From Streptomyces sp. CBMA123 (GTDB taxonomy: Bacteria > Actinomycetota > Actinomycetes > Streptomycetales > Streptomycetaceae), in assembly GCF_014596465.1 (NCBI RefSeq), contig NZ_MECK01000157.1, positions 1 to 62,224 of the forward strand: 62,224 nt of DNA. The letters are read 5' to 3'. Shown in pieces: positions 27,587-36,040 of this stretch. Within the stretch, counting starts at the first letter, position 1; the number at the start of each line of letters is the position of its first letter. The position numbers and the translations under genes are program-made. Under the pieces are notes generated by a model that was given only the letters and a program-made list of their open reading frames with translations, searched no databases and was not told the origin of the DNA.

Positions 27587-28579
27587 ATGCCTCCGCGGAC
27601 GATCGACCTCGACAGCTACACGACGGGTGTCCTCGACGGCTCGCGCGCCTGGATCGCGCGCGCCGTCACCCTCGTCGAGTCCACCCGGCCCGACCACCGC
27701 GCGCTCGCGCAGCAGCTGCTCCAGCGGCTGCTGCCGCACGCCGGCGGGGCGGTCCGGGTGGGCATCACCGGCGTACCCGGTGTCGGCAAGTCGACCTTCA
27801 TCGACTCCTTCGGGACGATGCTGACCGGGCTGGGCCACCGGGTCGCGGTCCTGGCCGTCGACCCCACCTCCAGCCGGACGGGCGGCTCCATCCTGGGCGA
27901 CAAGACCCGGATGGAACGCCTGGCGGTGGATCCCGCCGCGTTCGTCCGGCCTTCGCCCACCTCCGGGACGCTGGGCGGCGTCGCCAAGGCCACCCGGGAG
28001 TCGATGGTGGTCATGGAGGCCGCCGGGTACGACGTGGTGCTGATCGAGACGGTGGGCGTCGGGCAGTCGGAGACGACGGTGGCGGGGATGGTCGACACCT
28101 TCCTGCTGCTCAGCCTGGCGCGGACCGGTGACCAGTTGCAGGGCATCAAGAAGGGCGTGCTGGAGCTCGCGGACGTCATCGCCGTCAACAAGGCGGACGG
28201 ACCGCACGAGCGGGACGCGAAGGCTGCCGCGCGTGAACTCGCCGGCGCGCTGAGGCTGTTGCAGCCGCCGGACGCGGCGTGGACGCCGCCGGTGCTGACC
28301 TGTAGCGGGCTCGACGGGGCCGGGCTCGACGTGCTGTGGGAGCGGCTGCAGCAGCACCGCAAGGTGCTGGACGCGACCGGCGCGCTGGCGGCGAAGCGGC
28401 GGGAGCAGCAGGTCGAGTGGACCTGGTCGATGGTCCACGACCAGCTGTACGCGCGGCTGCACGAACACTCGGAGGTGCGGCGGCTCGCCCCGGAGCTGGA
28501 GGCCCGGGTGCGGGCCGGTACGCTGCCGGCGGGGCTGGCCGCCCAGCAGATCCTGGACGGCTTCTTCGGTCACTCCTGA
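27587..28579 (+). CDS. meaB: Methylmalonyl-CoA mutase-associated GTPase MeaB
   Basis: A 330-residue G3E GTPase that gates cobalamin loading and protects the mutase from inactivation. G1 is GVPGVGKST, the Asp-rich switch lies in VAVLAVDPTSSRTGGSILGDKTRM, G3 is ETVGVGQSE and G4 is NKADG. It starts 12 bases after mutB and completes the mutA-mutB-meaB operon. Confidence 0.95.
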   Translation: MPPRTIDLDSYTTGVLDGSRAWIARAVTLVESTRPDHRALAQQLLQRLLPHAGGAVRVGITGVPGVGKSTFIDSFGTMLTGLGHRVAVLAVDPTSSRTGGSILGDKTRMERLAVDPAAFVRPSPTSGTLGGVAKATRESMVVMEAAGYDVVLIETVGVGQSETTVAGMVDTFLLLSLARTGDQLQGIKKGVLELADVIAVNKADGPHERDAKAAARELAGALRLLQPPDAAWTPPVLTCSGLDGAGLDVLWERLQQHRKVLDATGALAAKRREQQVEWTWSMVHDQLYARLHEHSEVRRLAPELEARVRAGTLPAGLAAQQILDGFFGHS

Positions 28580-28665
28580 GCGGAGCCGGGGACCATCGCC
28601 ACCATCGTCGAAGCCGTTCTGACCGGGGCCGGCGCGCAGTCCGTCCGGGCCGCCGTACGGGATGT

Positions 28666-28686
28666 GGGCGCCGTGCACCGGCGCCC
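28666..28686 (+). terminator. Hairpin after the mut operon
   Basis: GGGCGCCG and CGGCGCCC (8 bp) flank a TGCAC loop about 87 bases after meaB. Confidence 0.45.
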
Positions 28687-28750
28687 GCGTCCCGGGGTAC
28701 GTCCTCGGCACCCGCATCGACGGCGACGTCCGCCGGACCAGGTCCGCCTG

Positions 28751-28796
28751 CGGGTCAGCGGGCGCGCCCAGGTCATGCAAGGAAACCCTGGAAGCC
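28751..28796 (+). repeat. Left copy of a 46-bp direct repeat
   Basis: This copy matches 33919-33964 at 38 of 46 positions, in the same orientation. The shared blocks are CGGGTCAGC, GCCCAGGTCATG and ACCCTGGAAGCC. The two copies bracket the dikinase/ATP-grasp/glycosyltransferase operon. They may be remnants of an attachment site or of a dispersed intergenic element. Confidence 0.6.
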
Positions 28797-29234
28797 CCCG
28801 AGCGACCCGAGTGGGGCGACGCGCCGAAGGGCGCCACCCACCGGTCGACCGGGCTGCCTGACGCCCGCCACCGGATTGCCGAATTCCGCATTTCGCATTC
28901 CGCATTCCCGGAGCCGCCCATGGAGCGGCCCGAGCCGCTGAGCACGCCTTCGAGTCGCGCTTCAGAATTATTGATATTCATACGACCCAAGGGACCGTCG
29001 GCACGTCGCCCTTCCTGCCGCACGCCCCGGACGCCCGCCATGTGACCCCTGCCACAGTTGTGCGGACGGCTTCGTTCGCCGTCGACCGACTGCATGGCCG
29101 AAACGTTCCGCCATGGCCAGATATTGCATGACCATTCGTCAAACATTCATATCCGGTGGCAGTGTGTGCGTAGCCGTACCACCCTTCTGCACCAGGTTCA
29201 CATGATCGTGTACACGCTGACGAATGGCTGAACT
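28797..29234. other. AT-rich promoter region of the accessory operon
   Basis: About 440 bases with clearly lower GC than the flanks, especially 28875-28985 and 29110-29150. It includes three near-tandem CCGCATT units (28885-28910) and AT-rich stretches such as AATTATTGATATTCAT. No coding sequence is supported; it probably holds the promoter and a long leader of the following operon. The base composition hints at horizontal acquisition. Confidence 0.5.
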
Positions 29235-31307
29235 GTGCGCACCATCCCTTCGGATCGCATTGCCGCAACCACCCGACCCCGTCTCGCCGACGGAAGGCTC
29301 GACCTCCGGGAGTTCTCCCGGCTGGCCGGGGCCGTCGGGGGGTATCCCTACGTGAAGGTCGTGTTCGACCGCGAGGAGTCGGTGCTCCACTTCATCGACA
29401 GTGCCGACGGCACCCTGCACGTGCGGTACATCGCCGGTCAGATCCTCGGCCTGCCGCTCGACGAACTGGCCCGTGGGCTCGACGCGTTCAACGACGACGT
29501 CTACCGGAATCCGGAGCGCCGCTTCTACCTCGGCACGCTCGCCCGGCACGGCCGGGAGGCCGGCGGGGACTTCCTGTCCCTGGAGACGGTCGACGTCGAC
29601 ACCATGTCGCAGGACATGCTGCGGTTCTTCTACCACCGGGTCCGCGCGCACATAGACCCGGCCGTGCCACTGGTCCTCAAGCCGGCCAACCACCGGCAGG
29701 AGGGCTACATCGCCCGCATACCCGAGGCGGAGATCCCGCGCGTCCTGTCCCACGAGCTGTACTCCACGGCCGCGTTCGTGCCGCTGGCGGCCGGGGAGGC
29801 GCGCGGGCGGCTGCGGGTGTTCCGGTCCGAGGAGGAGTACCGGGCCGACCCCGAGCCGCTGGAGTGGCAGGACATCGTGGTGATGCCCCGGGTGCCCGAG
29901 GACATCCCCCGGGTGTCCGGCATCATCCACGCCGAGCACACCACACCGCTCTCCCACATCAACGTGATGGCCACAGGGTGGCGGATCCCCAACGCCGTCG
30001 GCATCGGGGCCCTCGACCGGATCGAGCGCGCCGGACTGGCCGGCCGGTGGGTGCGCTACCGCGTCGACGCCGACGGCGAGGACCTCGTCCTCGAAGCCGC
30101 CGAGCCGGGCACCGGCGGCCGCGAGAGCACCCGGCCGGCCACCCCGGACGAGCGCGTCGCCGTGGAACTGCCCGACCTCGCGCCCACCCCGATCACCCCG
30201 CTGTCGGAGCTGCGCACGGGCGACGGCGCCCGGTTCGGCACCAAGGCGGCCGGTCTCGGCGAACTCACCCACCTGCTGGAGCACGGCTCGCCCCGTTGGC
30301 TCGGCTTCTACCGCGTGCCCCGGCCGCCCCGGGAGAACCTGCTGCGCTACCTGGCCCGGCAGCTCGACCTCCCCGAGGACGCGGACGAGACCGAACTGGG
30401 CTCCGCCGCACAGCGCCTGGTCAAGGAACACGTCCAGGTGCCGCGCGGGATCGTGCTGCCGTTCTCCCTCCAGCAGCGCTTCCTCGACTCCTCGCCCAGG
30501 CTCCGGGACGCCCTCGCCCGGCTCGACCGCACGCTCCGGGACGGCTCTGCGGACGGCGCTGCGGACGGCTCTGCGGACGCCACTGCGGACGGCACCTCCG
30601 AGGCGGACCGGATCCGGGAACACTGCCTCGACGTCCAGCGGCTGGTCCGCACCACCCCGGTGCCCGCTCCGGTCCGCACCGAGATCGAGCGAGCGGTCGA
30701 CCGGCACCTGTACGGCTCCCCCGCCCAGGTCGTCCGCAGTTCCTCCAACGCCGAGGACCTGCCCGGCTTCTCCGCCGCGGGGCTCTACGAGTCGGTGGCG
30801 GACGTCAGCGGCACCGAAGCCGTCCTGGACGCCGTCCGGGAGGTCTGGGCCTCGCTGTTCTCGCCTCGGGCGGTGCTGCTGCGGAGCCAGGCGGGCATCC
30901 CGCTGGAGCACTGCCGCATGGGGGTGATCGTCCAGGAGCAGGTCGGCGCCACCGTGGGCGGTGTCCTGGTCAGCTGCAACCCGCTGAGCCCGCAGGACTT
31001 CCGCAACGTCTACCTCAACATCTCGCCGCGCTCGGTGACCGACGTCGTCACCGGCCGGGGCGCCCCGATCCAGTACCTGTGCAACACCCTGGAGGGCGGC
31101 AGCCGCACGGTCTCGCTGGGCACCACCGGCACCGACCTGGACGCCGGGACCAAGGAACTCCTGCGCCGGCTCGCCCTGATCAGCCGCCTGGTGCAGGCGC
31201 ACTTCGCGCCCGACGAGACGTACGGCGCACCGGTCGACATCGAGTGGGCGATCGCGGGCGACCGGGTCGACCTGCTCCAGGTGCGCCCCTTCCGGACCAC
31301 TGGCTGA
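29235..31307 (+). CDS. PEP/pyruvate-binding dikinase-like protein
   Basis: A 690-residue protein. After an unassigned N-terminal region (1-200), a phosphohistidine swivel-like domain carries HTTPLSHINVMATGWRIPNAVG, with His at about residue 241 as candidate phosphocarrier. From about 330 a PPDK_N-type ATP-grasp domain follows: FGTKAAGLGEL, PRGIVLPFSLQQ, VVRSSSNAEDLPGFSAAGLYES, VIVQEQVGATVGGVLVSCNP and the terminal DLLQVRPF. Swivel before ATP-grasp is the order of glucan water dikinases, the reverse of PpsA and rifampin phosphotransferase. A DGSADGAADGS-type 12-bp tandem repeat interrupts the ATP-grasp region (about residues 436-455). It is first in a three-gene operon. The phosphate acceptor is unknown. 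Confidence 0.75.
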   Translation: MRTIPSDRIAATTRPRLADGRLDLREFSRLAGAVGGYPYVKVVFDREESVLHFIDSADGTLHVRYIAGQILGLPLDELARGLDAFNDDVYRNPERRFYLGTLARHGREAGGDFLSLETVDVDTMSQDMLRFFYHRVRAHIDPAVPLVLKPANHRQEGYIARIPEAEIPRVLSHELYSTAAFVPLAAGEARGRLRVFRSEEEYRADPEPLEWQDIVVMPRVPEDIPRVSGIIHAEHTTPLSHINVMATGWRIPNAVGIGALDRIERAGLAGRWVRYRVDADGEDLVLEAAEPGTGGRESTRPATPDERVAVELPDLAPTPITPLSELRTGDGARFGTKAAGLGELTHLLEHGSPRWLGFYRVPRPPRENLLRYLARQLDLPEDADETELGSAAQRLVKEHVQVPRGIVLPFSLQQRFLDSSPRLRDALARLDRTLRDGSADGAADGSADATADGTSEADRIREHCLDVQRLVRTTPVPAPVRTEIERAVDRHLYGSPAQVVRSSSNAEDLPGFSAAGLYESVADVSGTEAVLDAVREVWASLFSPRAVLLRSQAGIPLEHCRMGVIVQEQVGATVGGVLVSCNPLSPQDFRNVYLNISPRSVTDVVTGRGAPIQYLCNTLEGGSRTVSLGTTGTDLDAGTKELLRRLALISRLVQAHFAPDETYGAPVDIEWAIAGDRVDLLQVRPFRTTG

Positions 31308-31359
31308 GGCCGGCGCACGGACACCTTCTCGCAGTGAACTCCTCTCGGAAGAAAACACG

Positions 31360-32715
31360 TTGAACAAGATCCTGTACGTCTACGTCAAGGGCGGGGCCCC
31401 GCTCGAATACGCCTTCCCGCGCATCGCCGCCTGCGGGGAACTGCACGTCCTCGCGCTGGCGCCGCTGCCGGCGACCGCGGAGGACGTGTGGCGACCCAGT
31501 TGTACCGGCATCGAGCTGGTGCCCGACGCGCCGCGCGGGGACGACCTGGTCGAGCTGATCGTCGAGCACGCGAAGGCCATCGGAGCCGACGCGATGCTGA
31601 CGCTCTCGGAGTTCGCGGTGCTGGCCGTCGCGCGCGCCGCAGAGCGGCTCGGCCTGGCCGGGGCCGGCCCGGGGATCGTCCGCGCCCGGGACAAGCGGCT
31701 GATGCGGGAGGCGTGGGCCGCCGCCGGTGTGCCCGTACCCGGGTTCCGCCGGGTCGACAGCCTCGCGGACCTGGACGCCGCGCTGGCCGCGTTCACCCCG
31801 CCGCTGCTGCTCAAGCCGGCCTGGGGCGCCGGGTCCGTCGCCCAGATCGTGCTGCACGGGCCCGAGGACGCCGCCCCCGCCTGGGCTGACATCGAGGCCG
31901 GGCTGCAGGCCGGCAGCCGGGTCGGCATGAACGAGCTCTACGCGGCGGACACCGACCGGGACCGCCTGGTCGAGGAGATCGCCGAGGGCTCCACCGAAGG
32001 CTGGTACGACGAGCCCGGCTACGGCGACTACGTGAGCGTGGAGGGGATCGTCGCGGACGGCGTCCACCACGCGCTGGCCATCACCGCCAAGCTGCCGACC
32101 CTGCCGTCCTTCGTCGAGGTGGCCAGCACCTCGCCCGCCGTCCTGCCGGTGCCGTTGCAGCGCCGGATCGAGGAGGTGACGCGGCAGGCCGTCGACGCGC
32201 TCGGGCTGGAGAACTGCGGCACCCACACCGAGCTGAAGCTGATGCGGGACGGCGGGCTGGTAGTCATCGAGACGGCCGCCAGGTTCGGCGGCCTCCTGAC
32301 GACCAGGCAGGTCCACGAGGTCTTCGGACTCGACCCGATCGGCATGCTGGTGCGACAACTGCTCGGCGAGCACGTCGACTACCCGGCGGCCATGCTCACC
32401 GACGGGGTCAGGGCCGCCGCGTCGGTGGCCGTCGTCCCGGCCGACGCCGCCGGGGTGCCCTGGCGGACCAGCCCGGTCTGGAACCCGGAGGCCGTCGACT
32501 GGCAGGGCCTGCTGTCCCCGGGCAGCACCATCGAGGCCGTGCCCGCCTTCGCCATGCCGACGGGCCGGCCCGTCCCGGCCTTCGACCCCGCCGCGGGGTC
32601 GCGCAACTGGCTCGGGGTCTACCTGCTGACCGCCACCGACGCCGCCACCCTGCACCGGGACTGCACCGCCGTGCTGAACGGCCTGGAGGCAGCCCTCAAC
32701 CGGGCCGCCTCCTGA
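31360..32715 (+). CDS. ATP-grasp domain ligase
   Basis: A 451-residue ATP-grasp enzyme of the carboxylate-amine/thiol ligase type. It has an N-terminal pre-ATP-grasp fold, then RARDKRLMREAWAAAGVPVP, the nucleotide-binding LLKPAWGAGSV and the metal-binding GTHTELKLMRDGG...IETAARFGG, which ends the catalytic core. A C-terminal domain of about 120 residues may bind substrate, as in carnosine-synthase-like and antibiotic peptide ligases. The TTG start at 31360 lies 52 bases after the dikinase gene. It likely joins an amino acid or carboxylate to an amine in a small-molecule pathway; the substrate cannot be inferred. Confidence 0.8.
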   Translation: MNKILYVYVKGGAPLEYAFPRIAACGELHVLALAPLPATAEDVWRPSCTGIELVPDAPRGDDLVELIVEHAKAIGADAMLTLSEFAVLAVARAAERLGLAGAGPGIVRARDKRLMREAWAAAGVPVPGFRRVDSLADLDAALAAFTPPLLLKPAWGAGSVAQIVLHGPEDAAPAWADIEAGLQAGSRVGMNELYAADTDRDRLVEEIAEGSTEGWYDEPGYGDYVSVEGIVADGVHHALAITAKLPTLPSFVEVASTSPAVLPVPLQRRIEEVTRQAVDALGLENCGTHTELKLMRDGGLVVIETAARFGGLLTTRQVHEVFGLDPIGMLVRQLLGEHVDYPAAMLTDGVRAAASVAVVPADAAGVPWRTSPVWNPEAVDWQGLLSPGSTIEAVPAFAMPTGRPVPAFDPAAGSRNWLGVYLLTATDAATLHRDCTAVLNGLEAALNRAAS

Positions 32716-32759
32716 TCGCCCTCCCGTTCGCACCGACTCCGACCACCGAGGTTCCTTCC

Positions 32760-33899
32760 ATGCGTGTACTGTTCGCCGGCGCCCCCGGCCTCGGCCACCT
32801 CTTCCCGCTGGTCCCGCTGGCCCGGGCGATGCGCGGGCTCGGCCACGAGGTCGCGGTGGTCTCGATGGACGGCGGCGAGCCGGTCGCCGCGTCCGGGCTG
32901 CCGTACCTGCCGCTCGCCCCGGGCGTCGACTGGCGCAAGGAGATCAGGGAGGCCGGCCGCACCCGGCGGCCCGACCTGATGCACCGGGTGGTCGAGAGCA
33001 ACTCGGCCGACCGCGAGGCGTTCGTCCCGCTGGCCGCCCACGTCAACAGCGGGGTGGCCGACGCGATGACCGGGCTCACGGAGCAGTGGCGGCCGGACCT
33101 GGTGGTGTACGAGTACCTGTTCCCGGTGGCACTGCTCGCGGCGGAGCGCCTCGGCGTACCCGCCGTCCAGCACGACCTGGGGTTCGTCCGCACCCCGAAC
33201 CTGCGCGCGCTGATGCTCGCCGAGATGGCGGACACCTTCGCCCGGCACGGGATCGACCGGCTGCCCGAGCCGGCGGAGACCGTCGACCTCGCCCCGCCGA
33301 GCACCGCCGGGGGCGAACGCTACGGCTGCTCGCTGCGGCCCGTCGCCTACAACGGCGAGGGCGGCGTCCCCGACGAGCTGGCCGCGCCCGGCCGCCGCCC
33401 GCGGGTGGCGGTGACGCTGGGCACGGTGCCGCCCAAGACCGACGGCCTGACCAGGCTCGAACGGGTGATAGCCGCCGCGGCCGAGGTCGACGCGGAGTTC
33501 GTGCTGGCCACCGGCGACTTCGACCTCGACACGCTCGGCACCCTGCCGGACAACGTCCGAGCGTACGGCTGGGTGCCGTGGCGTGCGTTGCTCGACACCT
33601 GCGCGGCCGCGATCCACCACGGCGGCAGCAGCAGCGCGCTCGGCGCGCTGGACGCGGGCGTGCCGCAACTCGTCCTGCCCGACGGCTCCGACCGCTTCAT
33701 CACCGCGGACGCCGTCCACGCACGCGGCGCCGGCCTCCGGGCGCGCGCCGAGGACATCGGCCCGGCACTGCTGAACCGGCTGTTCGACGACGAGGCGCTG
33801 ATCCGCGCCGCCCGCGAGGTCAGCGCCGAGATCGCGACGATGCCGAGCCCGACGGCGGTGGCGGAACACCTCACCGGCCTCACCCGCACCGCCGGCTGA
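32760..33899 (+). CDS. GT1-type glycosyltransferase
   Basis: A 379-residue GT-B enzyme of the EryCIII/MGT class that glycosylates natural products. The N-terminal acceptor domain begins MRVLFAGAPGLGHLFPLVPLARAM, and the C-terminal donor-binding motif is AIHHGGSSSALGALDAGVPQL. It follows the ATP-grasp gene by 44 bases and ends the operon. Its presence makes a glycosylated small-molecule product likely for the three-gene unit. Confidence 0.88.
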   Translation: MRVLFAGAPGLGHLFPLVPLARAMRGLGHEVAVVSMDGGEPVAASGLPYLPLAPGVDWRKEIREAGRTRRPDLMHRVVESNSADREAFVPLAAHVNSGVADAMTGLTEQWRPDLVVYEYLFPVALLAAERLGVPAVQHDLGFVRTPNLRALMLAEMADTFARHGIDRLPEPAETVDLAPPSTAGGERYGCSLRPVAYNGEGGVPDELAAPGRRPRVAVTLGTVPPKTDGLTRLERVIAAAAEVDAEFVLATGDFDLDTLGTLPDNVRAYGWVPWRALLDTCAAAIHHGGSSSALGALDAGVPQLVLPDGSDRFITADAVHARGAGLRARAEDIGPALLNRLFDDEALIRAAREVSAEIATMPSPTAVAEHLTGLTRTAG

Positions 33900-33918
33900 C
33901 GCCCGGGCGCCCGGCCCG

Positions 33919-33964
33919 CGGGTCAGCACGGGTGCCCAGGTCATGAACGAAGACCCTGGAAGCC
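33919..33964 (+). repeat. Right copy of the 46-bp direct repeat
   Basis: The partner of 28751-28796, located 20 bases after the glycosyltransferase stop, so the repeats tightly enclose the accessory operon on this side. Confidence 0.6.
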
Positions 33965-34049
33965 GTCCAACGGCCACACCCGGAGACGAACCCCGCCCCC
34001 ACGGCAGCCGAGAACAGCACCCACCACACAAGGCGCGCCGTGGTCGCCA

Positions 34050-34529
34050 CTACGCCACCTCGTAGAGCGGATCGAGGCCGCGCGCCGTGCCCCACCCATG
34101 CGTGGGGCACGGCGCTTCGCCGGTTTCCAGGCACTCGAACCAGACCGCCTTGCCCACGCCTGCCGGGCGCCACCCCCACGCGTGAGCCAGCGCCTCCACC
34201 AGCAACAACCCACGCCCACCCGTCGCTTCGGGATCCCGCTCCCGAAGCGGAAGCTCCGGACACCGATCGGCAACCTCCACCCGCACCCGGCCGCTACACC
34301 AGCGAACGGACACGACACACCGCTCCCGGGTGTGCACCAGCGCATTCGCGATCACCTCGCTCGCGCACAACTCCACGTCCTGAAGCGCGTCTTCCGTCAG
34401 CGGCACCTCCCACTCCCGCAGGATCGCCACCACCAGCCGCCGAGCCGCCGGCACGGCATCGCCGCACGGCGGCACCCCCCACTCCAGCGGAACCGGGAAT
34501 CGAGCATTGCTCAGTGGACTGACGATCAC
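34050..34529 (-). CDS. RsbW-like ATP-binding protein
   Basis: A 159-residue GHKL ATPase domain without a histidine-kinase dimerisation region. The N box is DVELCASEVIANALVHT, G1 lies in VRVEVADRCPELP and G2 in GGRGLLLVEALA. Streptomycetes have dozens of such HATPase_c_2 proteins, often divergent from an XRE regulator as here (34697). They are presumed anti-sigma or signalling ATPases; the partner is unknown. Confidence 0.85.
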   Translation of the reverse strand: MIVSPLSNARFPVPLEWGVPPCGDAVPAARRLVVAILREWEVPLTEDALQDVELCASEVIANALVHTRERCVVSVRWCSGRVRVEVADRCPELPLRERDPEATGGRGLLLVEALAHAWGWRPAGVGKAVWFECLETGEAPCPTHGWGTARGLDPLYEVA

Positions 34530-34696
34530 GAGGGCTCCATCTGGTCACGAAGCGACGGTGCAACGCCATGCCGGATCGTTCGGGCCCACACCCACCGTCC
34601 GAATGGCTGACATCAAGTCAACGCGGGTACGCACGAAGAGAGAACCGGCGAAGCTGGTCCAGGCGTTGAACCGGTTGAACAGAGGACGGGATCGCG

Positions 34697-36037
34697 ATGA
34701 CGCACCGACCGCGCACACCGAACACCGAGCTCGCGGCGCTCATGCAGCAGGCACAGTGGGGCAACGACCAGCTCGCCCGGGCCGTGAATCGCGTCGGCAC
34801 CGAGGCCGGGCTCCGGCTGGCCTACGACAAGTCGGCCATCTCGCACTGGCTCTCCGGCACCCGGCCCCGGCCCGGGGTCCGGGAGGTCATCCGGGAGGCC
34901 TTCTCCCGTCGACTCGGCCGCCCGGTCACGCCCGAGGACACCGGTTTCGAGCCGGACACAGGAGCGACGGCAGACCGGGGTGTCCTGCCCGACCTGATGT
35001 CGATCGGAAAGGGCGATATGGACCCGTCCCGCCGTGGCGTGCTCGCCGCCGGGCTCTACTCGCTAGCCCTGACAGTGCCACTGTTCGACGACGACGCTGA
35101 CCGGATCACCCACGCCGCAGCCGGACGCACCGTGCGCGTCGGCCAGGGCGAGGTCGAGACCGTCCGAACGATGACGGATCGGATCGCCGACATCCTCGAC
35201 GAACTCGGCGCAGCCCACGCCCGGCCGATGGCCGCGGCGTTCCTCGTCAACTCCGTCGGCCCCTGGCTCCAGGCCTCCGGCACCACGAAAGTCAAGGCCG
35301 ACCTGCTGTCGGCCGCCGCCGACCTCACCTACCTCACCGGCTGGATGGCGATGTACGAGACCGCCCACGGCCTCGGCCAGAAGTACTACGTCCAGGCCCT
35401 CAAACTCGCCCGCGAGGCCCAGGACCACGTGACCTACTGCCGCACCCTGCGCGGCATGGCGCTCCAGGCATCCAACCTCGGCTACGGCCCGAAGGCCCTG
35501 GAACTGGCCGACTCGGCCGCCGAAGCCGCCCCGGCCTCCGGTCCGCGACTGCGCGCCTTCCTCACCGGCCAACAGGCGCACGGTGCCGCCATGGTGAAGG
35601 ACCGGCGCCAGGCCTTCGCACGCCTCAGCGAGACCGAAACCGCCCTCGCCCAAGCTGAGGGCCGCAACGACTCCGTCGGCGGCTATGACCAGGCCGCATA
35701 CCACTTCCACGTCTCCCACGTGCTCTACGAACTCGGCGACCTCCCGGGGGCGATCAAGGAACTCCAGCTCTCCAACCGGGTCCGACCGACGAACGAGAAG
35801 CAGGGCCGGGTCCACGGCAACGGCCTGCTCGCCCGCCGGCAGATGGAACTCGGACACGTCGACGCGGCCTGCGCCACCTGGGACGCGTTCCTGGACGACT
35901 ACGTCACGATCAGCTCCGTCCGCGGCGACGAGCACTTCCAGGCCTTGAACAAAGCCCTCCCGGCCCACGCCGCCAGCCGCACGGTCCGCCAACTCCATCA
36001 GCGCACCCGCGACGTAGTCCGCCAGAAGGCCGCGTAA
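34697..36037 (+). CDS. XRE-family regulator with TPR-like C-terminus
   Basis: A 446-residue protein. The N-terminal helix-turn-helix (QLARAVNRVGTEAGLRLAYDKSAISHWLSGTRP region, about 15-55) is followed by a twin-Arg-less hydrophobic segment (RRGVLAAGLYSLALTVPLF, about 115-135) and helical repeats of TPR type to the end. This is the standard actinobacterial XRE/TPR regulator found near RsbW-like ATPases. The following gene starts 3 bases after its stop, so the two are one operon. Confidence 0.85.
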   Translation: MTHRPRTPNTELAALMQQAQWGNDQLARAVNRVGTEAGLRLAYDKSAISHWLSGTRPRPGVREVIREAFSRRLGRPVTPEDTGFEPDTGATADRGVLPDLMSIGKGDMDPSRRGVLAAGLYSLALTVPLFDDDADRITHAAAGRTVRVGQGEVETVRTMTDRIADILDELGAAHARPMAAAFLVNSVGPWLQASGTTKVKADLLSAAADLTYLTGWMAMYETAHGLGQKYYVQALKLAREAQDHVTYCRTLRGMALQASNLGYGPKALELADSAAEAAPASGPRLRAFLTGQQAHGAAMVKDRRQAFARLSETETALAQAEGRNDSVGGYDQAAYHFHVSHVLYELGDLPGAIKELQLSNRVRPTNEKQGRVHGNGLLARRQMELGHVDAACATWDAFLDDYVTISSVRGDEHFQALNKALPAHAASRTVRQLHQRTRDVVRQKAA

Positions 36038-36040
36038 GCG

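Noticed and set aside
28662..29045. 127-residue open frame after the mut operon
   Set aside because: No ribosome-binding site, no family resemblance, and it crosses the direct repeat and AT-rich region.
25304..29146. Very long open frame antisense to the mut operon
   Set aside because: It mirrors the codon bias of mutB and meaB, is His/Gly/Gln-rich without domains, and the sense genes are certain.
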